Assembly (NCBI GenBank): GCA_003427395.1
Contig: BFEA01000275.1
Span: 341,159-370,743 of the forward strand
From: Chara braunii
Taxonomy: Eukaryota > Streptophyta > Charophyceae > Charales > Characeae
Length of the DNA stretch: 29,585 bases
Direction of reading: 5' to 3'
Both the position numbers and the translations under genes were made by a program. Positions within the stretch are counted from its first letter, which is position 1; each line of letters starts with the position of its first letter. The notes under the pieces were generated by a model. The model saw only the letters and a list, made by a program, of their open reading frames with translations, had not been told where the DNA came from and searched no databases. Positions 1 through 11,333 of the stretch are shown in pieces.

Positions 1-780
1 GCGATCGGGGGTGAGGTGATCGGGCTGTAGGGCACAGTACGGTTGCGGGATGAGAACGAAGTTTGTGGGTTGGTGTGTAACCTGAAAGTGGTCCCTTGGC
101 ATCCTTTCCCACTGCCTCTCTGATGATAACCAGTTCTGCCACTTCAGGGAGTGGGTATTGTCAAGGGTGCACAGTCTCTCATTGGTATCAATCCAAGTGG
201 TTTTGAAGTTCTCCAGTACATATCGTTTTTTGGCCATTTCTGGTTCATTTCGTAGGTCAGACAGCATCTGTCTCCAGGCCTGTTGGGTATTGGCAGTGAT
301 TGTGTCAATGATTGTTGCCCGTGCTTGCATAAATCCGAAATCATGTTGCTTTCTTTCGTAGGCACAACGCATCCTTCAGGCAACCATCAGCACCGTCAGT
401 CTGGAGTAGGAGACCAGGTTTGTCATGAATGGTGTCCATTCTGTTCCCCCCTCTAGGGGTCCTCCCAGCAGAAGGGTACGGACATCCCAAGGCAGGTGTT
501 TCCCCGTGAGATAGTGCCAGGCTGCGTCCCACCAGTTCCAAAGTTGGGTTACCATTGGGCAGTCTAGTAGACAATGTTCCAAGATAGCTCTTTTTCTCGG
601 TGTGGAGCTGGCGCAGTACGTGCATAGCGGGGAAATTTTTCCTTTTGCCTCTGTGGCTGCTTCCATTTCGTTGTGCATGGACTGGCTGGGAGGAGAGCAG
701 GTGGGATGGATGGCAGCAATCTACTGGGATGGCTGGAAAGAGTTGGACCCCCACAACCAAGGCCCTTGCAGGGGGAATTA
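1..780 (-). pseudogene. LINE ORF2 C-terminal remnant with zinc-binding RT-associated domain
   Basis: This is the 3' part of a non-LTR retrotransposon ORF2 on the minus strand, cut by the left window edge. Reading leftward from about 678 there is a zf-RVT-type zinc-binding segment (PLCTYCASS, then EHCLLDCP, then LWNWWDAAW). This Cys-x2-Cys...His-x4-Cys layout with following tryptophans is usual downstream of plant LINE reverse transcriptases. The frame is broken by TGA at 376-378 and then continues in register for over 100 codons to position 1 (RMRCAYERKQHDFG... RYVLENFKTTW...), so a single point mutation split it. Upstream of 678 the frame has TAG at 721-723 and TAA at 778-780, and no RT core is visible, so the copy is truncated or decayed there. 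It is non-functional. The LINE class is clear from the motif order; the family is not. Confidence 0.75.
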
Positions 781-1009
781 CAGTTGCAGGCTGAGGTTCA
801 AGGACTGGACGACATTGATGCCTCCGTCCCCCTGCACCCACCAACAGATTTTTCCGACCCCTTCGTGCAACACACCCTGTCCTTGGTTGATCTTCAGTGG
901 TTGGAAGGGATGAAGGGGCTGTGACAGGTTAACTTGCTGAGTTCAGTCTGCAAGTCTGGTTATGTGAGGTTCGAACAGAGGACGAAGAAGCAGCTCATCA
1001 GGCACTGGG

Positions 1010-1711
1010 ATGATTTGGGGTGAACTGCTGCTAGAGCTAATTGTTCTTCAGGCGAGCTACGACAGCTCAGCCAGAGTGGCACCTCAGGCACGCCGCACAG
1101 TCACAGGACCAGGGTGTCCTCGCCCATTACCCTCACATCCAAGCGAATCCCACCTTCTCTTCCGCCCCACTCAACCATTCATTCGCTCCCCAAGGTGCTC
1201 AACCCCCCACCGGCCCCCGCCTCCTCCCGATCGTTCCATGATGCCTGGGTGGATTAATCAGGATGGGTGGCCGCCATCCAATCCGCTGAATCCAGCATTG
1301 ATGCCCCCCTCACATTGGCACGCAGCGCCGGGCCACTATCAGGGATAGTATGAGTACAACTGACATCCTTCACAGCAGCCCAATCCCAACCACTTCCCCC
1401 AAGCCTCAAGGAATTTGTATGCTCCCCCACTGAAATATGGTCTCCGTCCTCTCCCTCCATATCACTCACAAGGCTTTGAGCACTCACAAGGCTTTGAGCA
1501 GGGTGCTCCTCAATTTAGTCCAGGAGGAGGAGGCGCCTCCCGTCCTCTGTCAAGCGCGCCATCCAGAGGGGAGCACTCCTCCCATAGGCAGGGTCCTTCA
1601 AGGCTCCGCGTGGATCACAGGCAGGTATATCTACATGGGGCGACACGCAATCGCAGTGGCTACCTCGATAACGCACAAGACTTCTACGACCAGAGAGGTC
1701 ACTCGAGGTAG
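1010..1711 (+). pseudogene. Degenerate Pro/Gln/Gly-rich coding remnant
   Basis: A mostly open frame with two stops close together at about 1346-1361 encodes low-complexity protein: a Pro-rich start, then segments such as HPSQQPNPNHFPQ, GAPQFSPGGGG and GYLDNAQDFYDQRGHSR. An exact 18-bp tandem duplication (1463-1480 and 1481-1498) adds six codons (HSQGFE) without breaking the frame, which fits a sequence that was once translated. Another frame at about 1080-1240 has a similar composition, suggesting a frameshift. No family is recognised. It could be a low-complexity exon of a host gene or the N-terminal region of a retrotransposon ORF1. Chance remains possible because the region is GC-rich. Confidence 0.28.
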
Positions 1712-4531
1712 GGGCGAGGTCCTCAGGCCCTCAGGGGAGTCAATCCCTGGATACGCCTTCGTCATCAGTTTTGAAAGTGCAGATGGGGAGCGCGTTGGTA
1801 AAAGATGTGTAAGTACTAGAAATGTTGGAAGGAACATTGCAGGCGGAAGGTTCCCAATCTTCGACGGGCAGGTCATCCGGCACAAGGACGGGTAGGAAGT
1901 CCTTAGCACACAGATAGGACAAGGGCACTAGGGCCGGAACCATTAGGAGTGATCAAAGGGGCAGTCTGATTAGAAAGGTAATCCCAGTAATATGTTCGAT
2001 TACCAACACATGAGCTATCTTCCTCGGCCGGTCCCAATCAGATGGCCTTCCCTTCATCCCCTTCTGACGCTCAACCCACGCCCTGCGCTGCTTTCCGTTT
2101 GGAGAGTTTAAAATAGCGAAAGAGGCCCCAGAAAGACAGCAAGATGGGGTGTGCCAAGGATTTTTGGGAAATTGAGTGTGGGGACACGGACATAACCGAA
2201 ATCCCCTGTGCCGTTCCGACTAAGTAAGAAGAGGGAGGGTCCGTCACTGCGCGGGTTTTGAGGAAGAGGAAGGCGTGCGCGGGACGCACGGTGCCGGGAA
2301 ATTCAATCCAAAAAGTATCGTTGAACTTCCCATCAAGCCGTCGCCTTTCGTTTCGTGTGGAAGGGGACGGGCACATACTTGGTATCCCGTTTCCGGGTCA
2401 AGTCCCGACGCCGCTCATTACACAACTCTGAATCTGACGTGGAAGGCCTCAACCAAGTGGCTCTTTCCTTATGCTCATCTTCATCTCGCACTCGGTAGTG
2501 AAAACCCTTCGATCGGTAACGCTCGAAACGGCAACAAGCGCTGCACAGAGTGTTAGGCCAATGGGGCGCTACTGCCGACCACGAGATGACGATTAACTCA
2601 TTAAACGGCAATAACAACGAGTAAGGCAAAAAGTGTGTGTCCACAATAACGAAACCAGCACCGACAAATACAGAGCATCGGGTTTCAGGAGGGAAGTAGT
2701 ATCTTCCGCCGATCTTGGCGACGACTTCTCGTACGTCCCACTCGCATACACGTGTCCTCTTCTCGTTGTACGGGAAGGGGCGTGGCGGGGATACGGGAGG
2801 CCGGCACCCAGTTGGCTTGGGACAATCGGTCCACATGGCAACAACGAAATCCTATCTCGTATGCATTCCACGTGTCGATCACAACGATCCTAGGATCTAG
2901 TCGGAGACAAGTTCGTCGGGCAAATACATCATCCAGGCATTCTCATTCATGTCCCACAAACATTTATCAAGGACGGTGCGAAAATGGCAGCCACACAACC
3001 CTCAGTTCTCTGTGTGCTCTGCACCCCTGCCCCGTGACTAATTAGGCGTCAGTCAAAACAATCATCTCATTTTCCTCGTGTGCAATAGATCAACAAACAT
3101 TCATAATCTTTCAGGTCACAGAGAGAGGGAGAAGGTACGGAGGAAAAAACGCGGAGCAGACAAGATAGATGAAAATTACACCAAGATTCGATGATGAAAA
3201 AGAGTTTTCGGCTTAACTGCCATCAAACTAAACTCACTCCAAGGAATAGATTCGAGACAAGGAGGCGCATCCGCCGTGAAGTTCCACTATGGCCCCGGGC
3301 CATTCATCCATTCAACTCTGATTACTATCCCTATGCATGCACTGACGATCCCGACCGTCACGTGCCACTTTCCACCACTGCGATTGTCACCCCGCCAACT
3401 CAGTCTCGGCACGGCCTGCCCAGATCCCACAGTCCGTCGTGGCGATCCGGCGCACCGCCGCCCAGGCTACAGTCATCTCGTCGGGACTTTTCGACTCGCA
3501 CTTCACACATACCATCTAGCCACGGCTTCCTAAAAGCTGGCAGACGAGTTAAGAGAGAGATTTGCGGGCGCGCTTGCAGAATTTATAGTTGCGGGAAAGG
3601 AGGTAGATACGAGGGAGGATGAAGATTGAGTCAGGGAAGGGTAAGAGAGGACTTGGGGATAATCGCCCGGCGAAAGCCATGTTGATCCTTCTGAGTCCGA
3701 TCGTAGCCAATCAGAGTCGTCGCGTAATAGGAGTTTCCTCTTACACGACGTTTCTTTTTGGCTAGACGGGGTAAGGAGAGGACCGACCGGGTTCTTGGGC
3801 GTAGGACTTGGAGTGGGAGGAAGAAGGGTGTGCAAGATAGAGCGAAACGGATCCAAGATTCAGATGATCAAGAAAGAGAAAAGGGGCGTAGGGCGAGGGA
3901 GAGAGAGAGGGAAAAACAGTTACAGAGGGAGAGTGAGCGCGGGCGCGAAGGGAGCGTCGAAGATGGCGAGGGGAGCAGAAAGGGGGAAACTCGCTTGCAT
4001 GGCGATGATCACAAATGCAAAAAGAGGCACCAAAACAGTTATAGATTCCTAAGTCCTACGCTAATTTAAAAATTGAAATCACCATATCCGCGCGCAAAGT
4101 AGGCGCGGGAAAAGGCAGTCCCACATCCATTCGTATTCCCACCAAAATCCCAGAGTTTTCCGCGACGTAGTCGAGAACATTCATGCACAAAAAGAACAAG
4201 TCGGGTTCCGTTTATTTCAGAATTTCTAACTGTCGGGCCAAATTCCTAGCGCGCTTACTAACGCGCGCGCAATTGCCATGCATTTCCCAAATTATGAAAA
4301 CAAAATTTCAAGAATCAATGAGACTGAAGACACGGGTCTCAGCAAGGCACCTTTAATCAAAACAGAGAGGGGCCTTGTTAGGCCGAACGACATTCGAAAA
4401 GAAAAGAAAACAGAGAGAGAAGGGGTCCGGAAGATAGCGCAAGCTTAGAAGCTGATTCGTCACACCCTCGACAGATACAGATAGATCCCCGACCCCAAAG
4501 GAGATCATCGCTCATACAAAGTTGTTGTACG
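1712..4531. other. Stretch with no recognised gene
   Basis: I see no conserved protein motif, RNA gene or mobile-element hallmark here. Several frames are open for 80-167 codons, the longest being on the minus strand at 2333-2836 (167 codons). None reads like a known domain, and they overlap each other on both strands. At 3870-3990 the plus strand is strongly purine-rich with GAGA runs. At 4230-4275 there are several GCGC/CGCGCG tracts. It could be intron or intergenic DNA. Confidence 0.4.
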
Positions 4532-5011
4532 TTGTACGAGGACTCTTTCCAGATCATAATAGTTCCTAGATCACTCATGATCAATATCATAGTCTCAGGC
4601 GAAAAAAAAGTTTTCAAATTATATTTCCCGATTCTAGATGCAAGGACTGATCCGCTAATAGCAGATGCCCTGGCAGCTAACGGGGTACGTTGGTTCCAAC
4701 TGGATGGGGTGAGGGAGAGGAATAGGCAAGAGTTAGAAACCATCTCAGTAACAGCTGGCATCTTCGCACTACTGTTGTTGGAACTCAATCAGAATTTGTC
4801 GATAGGAGTCAATCTCCACTCCAACTTTTTGATTGACTCCCTAGCAGCCCAATGGTCCTCTAAATCCCAATCTACCCAGTCAGGCAGCTCTTCAAGACGC
4901 AGCTCGATGGCACATACTCCACCGGAAGAGCACAGAAGATGGGCATCAAAGGTAGATGTTAGTTCAGGCCGCGCCCAATCAGAAGTGGAAGCAGTCGCCC
5001 CCCATGGTTAA
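4532..5011 (+). pseudogene. Probable C-terminal tail of LINE ORF1
   Basis: This 159-codon frame ends inside the start of the LINE ORF2. Its stop (TAA 5009-5011) overlaps the ORF2 ATG at 5004-5006 in the arrangement ATGGTTAA. Its last part is Ser/Gln-rich (SKSQSTQSGSSSRRSS) and ends SEVEAVAPHG. The second LINE in this window has an ORF1 tail ending MEVDAPPP next to a C-run, a recognisably similar junction (29563-29585). That supports assigning the 3' third of this frame to ORF1. The first half (about 4532-4850) has no LINE character and may be flanking DNA into which a 5'-truncated element inserted. No CCHC knuckle is present. Confidence 0.45.
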
Positions 5012-8000
5012 ATTGGCTATGGCCTCATGGAATGTCAGGGGTTTGAGGGACTCCGCAAGGAGGAGGAAAGAGAGTCGGATTAAGTCTCTAGTCTTCCGGA
5101 ACCCTGTCGATATCATGTGCATGCAGGAAACGAAATTGGACGAGGATAAACTGAGGGCAAGGTCTGGATGGCGGGATGGGCCGCATGTGTGGTCTCCATC
5201 TCAAGAAATGAAGGGTGGCGTGGTCATCTTGTTGCACCGCTCCTTACAGTCGCAAGTAGTAGACTTCAAGTTAGAGGCGGATCTGTGGGGCCGTTGGGCC
5301 TGGGTCAAGCTGAAGTCCGGGAATACAGATTGGGTCTTGATGATGGTCTATGCGCCAGCAGATCCCAGCTCTAGAGCCTCCTTCTTCAGGACGCTATGAC
5401 CTATCATCCCAAAAGCAGACCGCTTAATCATTGCAGGGGATTGGAATGTTTCACTGGACCAGGCATTGACGGAAGGGTCACGTACGGCTGGCAGAAGGGA
5501 TGCGGCAACTCTGATGGACCTCATGCAGAAGTTGGATCTGGCGGATCCCTTTCGCTGATTGAACCTTGTTGAATCTGGTTTCACGTGGTTTTCCAATATT
5601 ATAAAGGAAAGGGGGGAGGTAACCCGCAGGCGGCTTGACTATTTCCTATCCTCCACTGCATCGTCACATGCCATAACAGCGATTAGACCCATGCTACATC
5701 CGATGTTTGATCACCGGCAAGTACTGGCAGAAATGGTTCTCTCTCCGTTTGTGGATAGAGGTAAGGGCTACTTCAAGCTGAATTCCTTGAACCTCAAAGA
5801 CCCCGGTATAAAGCGCTGGGTGGAGGAACAAATGGAATCTTGGGGGTTAGCACGCCATTCCTTTCATTCCATAGCAGAGTGGTTAGTTGGGGGTCTGGCG
5901 ATCATCTCAGGCATGATGAGTGTCTACTCAAAGATCCTGGCCAAGGGAAGGAATGCGGAAGAGAAAATGTGCAGAAAGGGTGTGGAGGAAGCGGAACGGA
6001 GGATGGAAGCCCACCCTCGACGTTTTGGGTTGCGGAAAGGGAGCGGAGGCTAGCAGAATGGGAGGGCCTGCATGCGACGAAGCAAGCTACTTGGGATTGT
6101 GGTTCAGAACCGCCTCACGAAAGAAACATTCAAGAAACTCTTACCTAGTAGCTCCTTCCAGCAGCCTCAGCAGGTGGTCGAGTTGAAATATCCTTTCCAT
6201 TCCTTTCTACGGGGGCTAAGTCAGCAAGCGGCATGCTAGAACATGCACGCATCTATTTCGCTGACATCCTGACTTCGAGAAGGGGGAACGACACAGTAAC
6301 CTCGGAATTGTCACAGGAATCAGACATGTGGGATGACACCGAGCTACTACTCACTAATGAAGAGAGACTGACATTGGACCGACCGGTAACAATGGAAGAA
6401 CTGAGTCAGACGTTGAAGGAAATGGCAGCAGGTAAGTGCCCGGGGATTGATGGACCGACAACAGAATTTTATAGAGTCTGTAGGGAGGCCTTAGGCCCGA
6501 CTCTGGTGGAGGTATTTAATGAGGTGCTGGTGGGCGGCCGGTTAGGGAAGTTGATGACACATGGAGTCATTTCGCTTATGTTCAAAAAGGGGGATAAGGC
6601 TAATTACCAAAACTACAGGCCTATCTCAGTCTTGAATGTTGATTATAAGATTCTGGCTAAGGCGTTGGCGTTACGGGTAGGGAGAATTATACCGAGATTA
6701 GTCAAAAGCGATCAAGGGGCTTTTGTCCAGAGAAGGTCGATCTTCTTCAACATTTTGACGGCGATTGAAACTTTGGAAGTTGTAAAGACAGATAACAACA
6801 ATGTTGCCATCCTTCTACTTGATCTGGAGAAAGCATATGATCGGGTGGGCTGGTCATTTGTCTTAACGACACTAAGGAAGCTAGGCTTTGGACAGGGGTT
6901 CTGTAAGTGGATTGTAGCAATGCATACCTTTGCCACGTCCTCAATCGCAGTAAATGGACACCTTTCTCGCCCTTTTATTTTGACTCGGTCCCTCGAGTAG
7001 GGCTGCTCTCTGGCACCGCTACTTTTCGTTCTGCAGCTAGAAATTCCCCTCAACAAGATCCTCAAACACCCAGACATCAGAGGAATCAAGCTTTCCAAAG
7101 ACAAAGATTGCAGGGTGAAGGCACTCGCCGATGACCTGTTCATTGTATCTGAAAATACAGTCTCTTCCTTAAGTGCTTTAAAGACAGTCCTCTCTGAGTA
7201 CTCTTACCTCTCAGAAGTCATGGTGAACTGGTCCAAATCAACGTATATCCTCCTGAAAACGTACACTCTGCAATTTGAATGGGGAATGAAAAGGGTGATC
7301 TGTGCTTCAGGGGAACGGTGCCTAGGTGTCATGATCAACTTGCAGGTGATGGGCTATGTTCAAGGCCTCATCCTGCAACAGAGAGTCGCAGCTCGTCTTC
7401 AAGTTTGGGGTCCAGCTGGTCATCTCTCCCTCTTTGGTCGGGCCCTAGTGGTCAATGTGGCGCTTTGGGCCTTACTATGGTTTGTAGGAACGGTAAGAGA
7501 GATTTCGGTAGCAGTCTTGGCAGCGATACAAAGGTTAGTTGCCAGATTCTTGTGGAAGCCTAGGGCAGGGATGGACAGTGGGTTCATGATCGAGGTGGCA
7601 TGGGAATTGATTACCTTCGACAGTGAAGTAGGAGGGCTCAGTCTGATTGACCCACAAAAGAAGAACAAAGCTCAGTTGAGGAGGTGGATTTCCCCCATAG
7701 CCATGACAGATGTAAGAGAGGACTGAATACTGTTGGCAGAGCGTATCTTGATGTGTGAGTGGAAACTCTTGAGGCCAGCGGATGTGTGGATCTGTTTTTT
7801 CATGCGCTCCTTTATGAACAGAAGACTGAAGTCGTAGTTGTGGGAAGTTATCCGCAAGGCGTGGAAGGACCATTCACCGGACCCGCGCACGGAGCCTCGG
7901 ACAGTGGAAGAGGTCCTCCTTCAATCCCTCTTCGAGAATCCGTCTATTCTGGATGAGCAGGGTCAACCGTTTTCTGTTGGGACGGAGGTAGTAGCCTTTG

Positions 8001-8680
8001 GGAGGGCTTGGATCCGAAGAGGGATCAGACAGATTCGAGATTTATGGTCTACCTTGTTGGGCACTTGGCGCCCATTCTCAGAGGTAAGAGCTCTATTGCA
8101 AAACCTGCGGAGGGTGGATCGAAATTGGGAAAGGCCGTTAGCAGCGGTTCCGTCTCATTGGCGCCAGTTGCTGGGTCCGGAGGGTATAGACCTAGCGGGC
8201 ATGGTACCTCCCGCCCACCCATATGAGCATAGAGGCAGTGTGGAAGGTACAAAGCGTCACTCAAATCGGCTTCAGGAAAGTCGATGAGCGACCCTCCACG
8301 AAGCTGATCCACATCAGAGAGGAGGAGGTAAAAGGCTGGACAAACCCCCCACAAATCCGGGCCGTGGAGAGCGCAGACGCAGGGAGGGATGAAACTCTGT
8401 ATCGGTGGGTTGGTAGGGCTCCTCTCGGAGATCTGATGATAGATCCTGTTGCATGGCAATGGACGGGTAATCGTTCAAGGCCCATGGACTCGGTGTCCTT
8501 TTCTGTTGGGGAATCCTACAGGAGAGCAGACAAGAGATCTAGATCTCCCGCCTCGGTGGCAATTCCCAGGTGGAGTGCAATCCTTCTTGAGGATCTGCAG
8601 GGGCAAGAGGCAAATTTCATAAAACTGTGGAGCACATTGATGAATTTTTTTTTTCCTTCAAAAAACCGTGGAGCACGTTG
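5004..8680 (+). pseudogene. Decayed LINE ORF2: APE-type endonuclease plus reverse transcriptase
   Basis: This is the ORF2 of an L1-like plant LINE; it would nick target DNA and prime reverse transcription there. The endonuclease (about 5004-5770) shows SWNVRGL, QETKL, GDWN, RRLDYFL and DHRQ, matching the metal-binding and catalytic positions of exonuclease-endonuclease-phosphatase enzymes. The reverse transcriptase (about 6380-7300) shows GKCPGIDG, NYRPISVLN, DQGAFVQRRS, LLLDLEKAYDRV, SLAPLLF after a stop, and ALADDLFIV. The thumb and connection continue to RFLWKPRA and GGLSLIDP. There are five in-frame stops (5397, 5556, 6998, 7724, 7835) and at least three frame changes (about 6020-6100, 6200, 8230). 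The aromatic residue before ADD is Leu. No zinc-binding C-terminus follows, so the 3' end is lost or rearranged near 8.7 kb. The element cannot be active. I judge it L1-like because of the APE endonuclease and motif order. Confidence 0.9.
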
Positions 8681-8686
8681 ATGGAA
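8621..8686. repeat. Direct repeat flanking a poly(T) tract
   Basis: About 24 bp at 8621-8645 (GTGGAGCACATTGATG core) recurs at 8662-8686 (GTGGAGCACGTTGATG core), separated by a T-run ending in CCTTCA. It lies inside the former ORF2 reading frame, where it duplicates the peptide WSTLM and breaks the frame. It looks like a diverged target-site duplication around a poly(A)-only insertion on the minus strand. Confidence 0.6.
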
Positions 8687-8699
8687 ATTCGGGAGGAAG

Positions 8700-9190
8700 A
8701 CATTCATTGGGTTGAGGAGGGACGCAGCGCGGCCGGGAGCGCTGCGCCCCGCCCGAGCAGTTAGGTCGAGCAGCACCGAGCGGCGGAGCGGCGCGTAGTC
8801 AGACCGAGTGGCGCTGGACGGCAACAAGCGGCGGAGCAGCGCGATGCCGGGGGGAGTGGATTCGGGGTGGTGTGAGGTGGCGGTTGAGAGGTTTTGGGTG
8901 AATGCTTGATGAGGGGAAGGATGGTGATGAGGGTGATGCATCGTGCGTAGAGGATAAGGTTGCTACGAAGAGGCTGCTTGTGAAGCGTTGTGAAGGGTAT
9001 GGTCTGCCAGCATCATCATCAGAGCTACGAATTGTGAGGTGTCATGTGTCCAACAAAAGAATCAGGTGATGAAGGGCAACCAGGGGTATGGAAGGTCTGT
9101 TCCCCCCCGGACTACCAGTGAGGGGTCACCGGCAGGTTCGGTGTTTTTGTCTTGCTACGTGGCAAGTGAGGGGTAAAGTGAAGCCACGGT
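8700..9190. other. GC-rich non-coding stretch after the LINE
   Basis: From 8710 to 8860 the sequence is very GC-rich, with GCGGAGCGGCGCG-like internal repetition. After that the composition becomes average. No convincing protein or RNA gene is seen. It may include the rearranged 3' end of the LINE. Confidence 0.35.
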
Positions 9191-9409
9191 CCGTTAGTCC
9201 TTATTGTTTAGTCTTTTTCTGATGGTCGAGAGAGTGGCCACGTGATGGCTGAGTTGCCTTCGGGTCGATAAGGGAGGGGGTGAAGGTTTGGGGGAGACAG
9301 ACACATCGTGATGAGAGGTCGGTATATATGCTTCAATCCATAGTTCTGTGGGATGCTTGTTGCTTTTCGTGGCTTGATCGACCTCCATTTTTTTCGTTTT
9401 GATCTCATT

Positions 9410-9900
9410 TTTTTAGGGAGGTAGCTTTAAGATAGTAACTCGATTTCGATTTTCAGATGATTGTAAATTCGAGTTTTGATTATAATCTTTGGGTTTCGAA
9501 TCTAATTTTTGAATCTTTTGGATTTCTCATGACAAGTAGCTTTAGGTTTTCAATTCGAATTTGATTCAAGACAGCGGACTCATGAATTATTTCAATTTTT
9601 TCCGAATAATTCTCGATTTGATTTTGACTCATGAATGATCTCAAAATTTTTCGAATAATTCTCGATTTGTTCTTTTCATATTGAGCTTCGTCTCTAATCT
9701 CGAATAATGATTTCTAACCTTTTAGATTTCCCATGGTCTCGTGAATTTGCTGTTTTTTTTTTCTTGATGTTTCGACTCGCCTGAGAGTGAAATTCTTAAT
9801 TTGTCGTGTTTCTGTATTTTAGTAAGCTCAAGTTTGTATTCTTCTACCTTATATTAGTATGTGCTCTTATATCTTGAATTTGATATCTGATTCGATATTA
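9410..9900. repeat. AT-rich block with a ~49-bp tandem repeat
   Basis: The block is rich in TCGAAT, GATTTCGA and related words. At about 9577-9670 a unit of roughly 49 bp (GACTCATGAA... AATAATTCTCGATTTG) is present twice with a few differences. There is no coding content. A short inverted repeat (CCCACC-TGC / GCA-GGTGGG) lies further on, at about 10016-10044. Confidence 0.6.
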
Positions 9901-10734
9901 GAGCTTATCTATTTGGGGGATCTTCCAAAAGTAGGTCACAATTGAGTCACAGGCTGCGATACCGTAGGATTTGGGCTCATAGGTGCTGATTGAACTTGCT
10001 CCTTCAGGGTTGAGCCCCACCCTGCAAGGGTAATGCAAGGTGGGAGGTGTGATCCTTGAGAGGGTAGGGGAGGTTTGTGGGTTTGTTCTCTTTTAGGCCA
10101 GGCTGATCTGGGCTGGATCAGCTAAGGCGGTTGGGAGAGAGGACAAAGGGTTGATGCTGGCTTCAACAAGGTGAGAGGTTGTGAGGTGTTTCACTTGGAG
10201 GGGGTGGGACATGAGGGAAGGGTGATCTTCGGCTTTGCGGGGGCATACTTTAGGAGGTATTGTATGCTGTTGAGGGAGCAGGAGGGATTTAGGGCGCTGC
10301 TCTGAACTGGTTCTGGAAGGTGAGGGGCCACCTTCCAGTGGAGGCAGTGAAAGGGCAGGAGGTCGTTTTGTGTGGGGGGGGAGTAAGCCACTCGGTTCTT
10401 GTGAGCCTTTACCTTAAGTGGAGACGGGATTCGGGAATAGGCGCAGGAGTTTCCATGGGGAGAGAAGAACTTCCCTTCCGTTCTCTCGTCTTGTGGGATT
10501 AATATGTCTTATATGACTACTTGGGTAGAGGCTCTCGCCAGTCAAGGTGGTGGTTTCTGAAAACTTGGGCCCAGGGCAACCGTTTGGTGCGTTTCCACAG
10601 TTCTAAAGGCCTGGTGGTCTCACAGTGGCTGATGCAGCTTGGCAATGCCCGTAGGAAGTATCGTAGGAATAGGGTTTAGTGTTTTAGCTGGAAACTTGGA
10701 AAGCCTCTCAGACACCAGGACACTAGGTTTCTAG
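9901..10734. other. Stretch with no recognised gene
   Basis: It is G-rich on the plus strand with short open frames only (60 codons at 10320-10502). I see no domain, RNA gene or element boundary. Confidence 0.35.
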
Positions 10735-10782
10735 AGGCACAGTAGATTACCCAGAGTGAGGCACTGTAGATTACCCAGAGTG
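10735..10782. repeat. 24-bp tandem duplication
   Basis: GGCACAGTAGATTACCCAGA and its near-copy with CACTGTAG lie head to tail (about 10735-10781). A further partial GGCACAGT occurs at 10816. It looks like a local duplication in non-coding DNA. Confidence 0.65.
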
Positions 10783-11004
10783 TCACCCATCTCACCAGGT
10801 CACTCGGTTGGTAGGGGCACAGTGGGCCAAATAGGAGAGTGACAACGGTGGTTTGGACCCAGACCCCTTGGGCCCGGTCCGCTGGGCCGCTGTAGTCCCA
10901 GCAATAGGTAGGTGTAGGTAGCATAGGACAAGCTAATAAAAGCTAGAGCATTCGATTCAGAGTTTTCTGTTGCCCACCACTTGATGAATGGAGCAAGATG
11001 TTGG

Positions 11005-11076
11005 AAAAGATCCAAAGGTAAATAGGTAAAAAAAAAAAAAAAAAAAAAAAAAGATCCAAAGGTAAATAGGTAAAAA
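11005..11076. repeat. Poly(A) tract between 28-bp direct repeats
   Basis: The sequence AGATCCAAAGGTAAATAGG with flanking A residues occurs at 11005-11032 and again at 11049-11076. Only adenines lie between the unique parts of the two copies. This is the structure expected of a retroposed insertion truncated down to its poly(A) tail, with a target-site duplication of about 25 bp. Replication slippage is an alternative. Confidence 0.7.
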
Positions 11077-11139
11077 TAGGTGCGGTTCTACTTTTGATAC
11101 GAAGGGTAGATAGACTCGGAGGAGCAAGTGCCAGGCAGA

Positions 11140-11210
11140 TTGCCTGTAAGCTAAGCTGGCTGATGCTGTCAGATGTCTCAGGCTTGAAATTGTGAGGTCC
11201 CCGGCCTCGG

Positions 11211-11242
<32 letters not shown>
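11140..11242 (+). mobile_element. tRNA-derived SINE-like element with poly(A) tail
   Basis: An A-box-like TAAGCTAAGCTGGCTGATGC (about 11147-11166) is followed by CAGGCTTGAAATTGTGAGGT (about 11180-11199). The latter closely resembles the anticodon arm and variable region of a tRNA with a TTGAAAT loop, such as tRNA-Ser(UGA). A degenerate B box (GCCTCGGTCC) and then a run of about 24 A residues (11219-11242) follow. The cloverleaf is too decayed for a functional tRNA, and a tRNA head plus poly(A) tail is SINE architecture. I could not find a clear target-site duplication. Confidence 0.5.
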
Positions 11243-11243
<1 letters not shown>

Positions 11244-11333
11244 CGTGCTAAGAAGGCACGTAAGCAGTATTCGCAGCCAGAGGCTGCGCTTACCGTGACA
11301 GTTCTTTTGTCGTTTTGTGGCGTTTCTTTTATC

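Noticed and set aside
2333-2836. 167-codon minus-strand frame as a gene
   Set aside because: No recognisable family, no context, and other long frames overlap it on both strands.
9577-9670. CRISPR-like array
   Set aside because: Only two diverged copies with no spacers, in eukaryotic AT-rich DNA.
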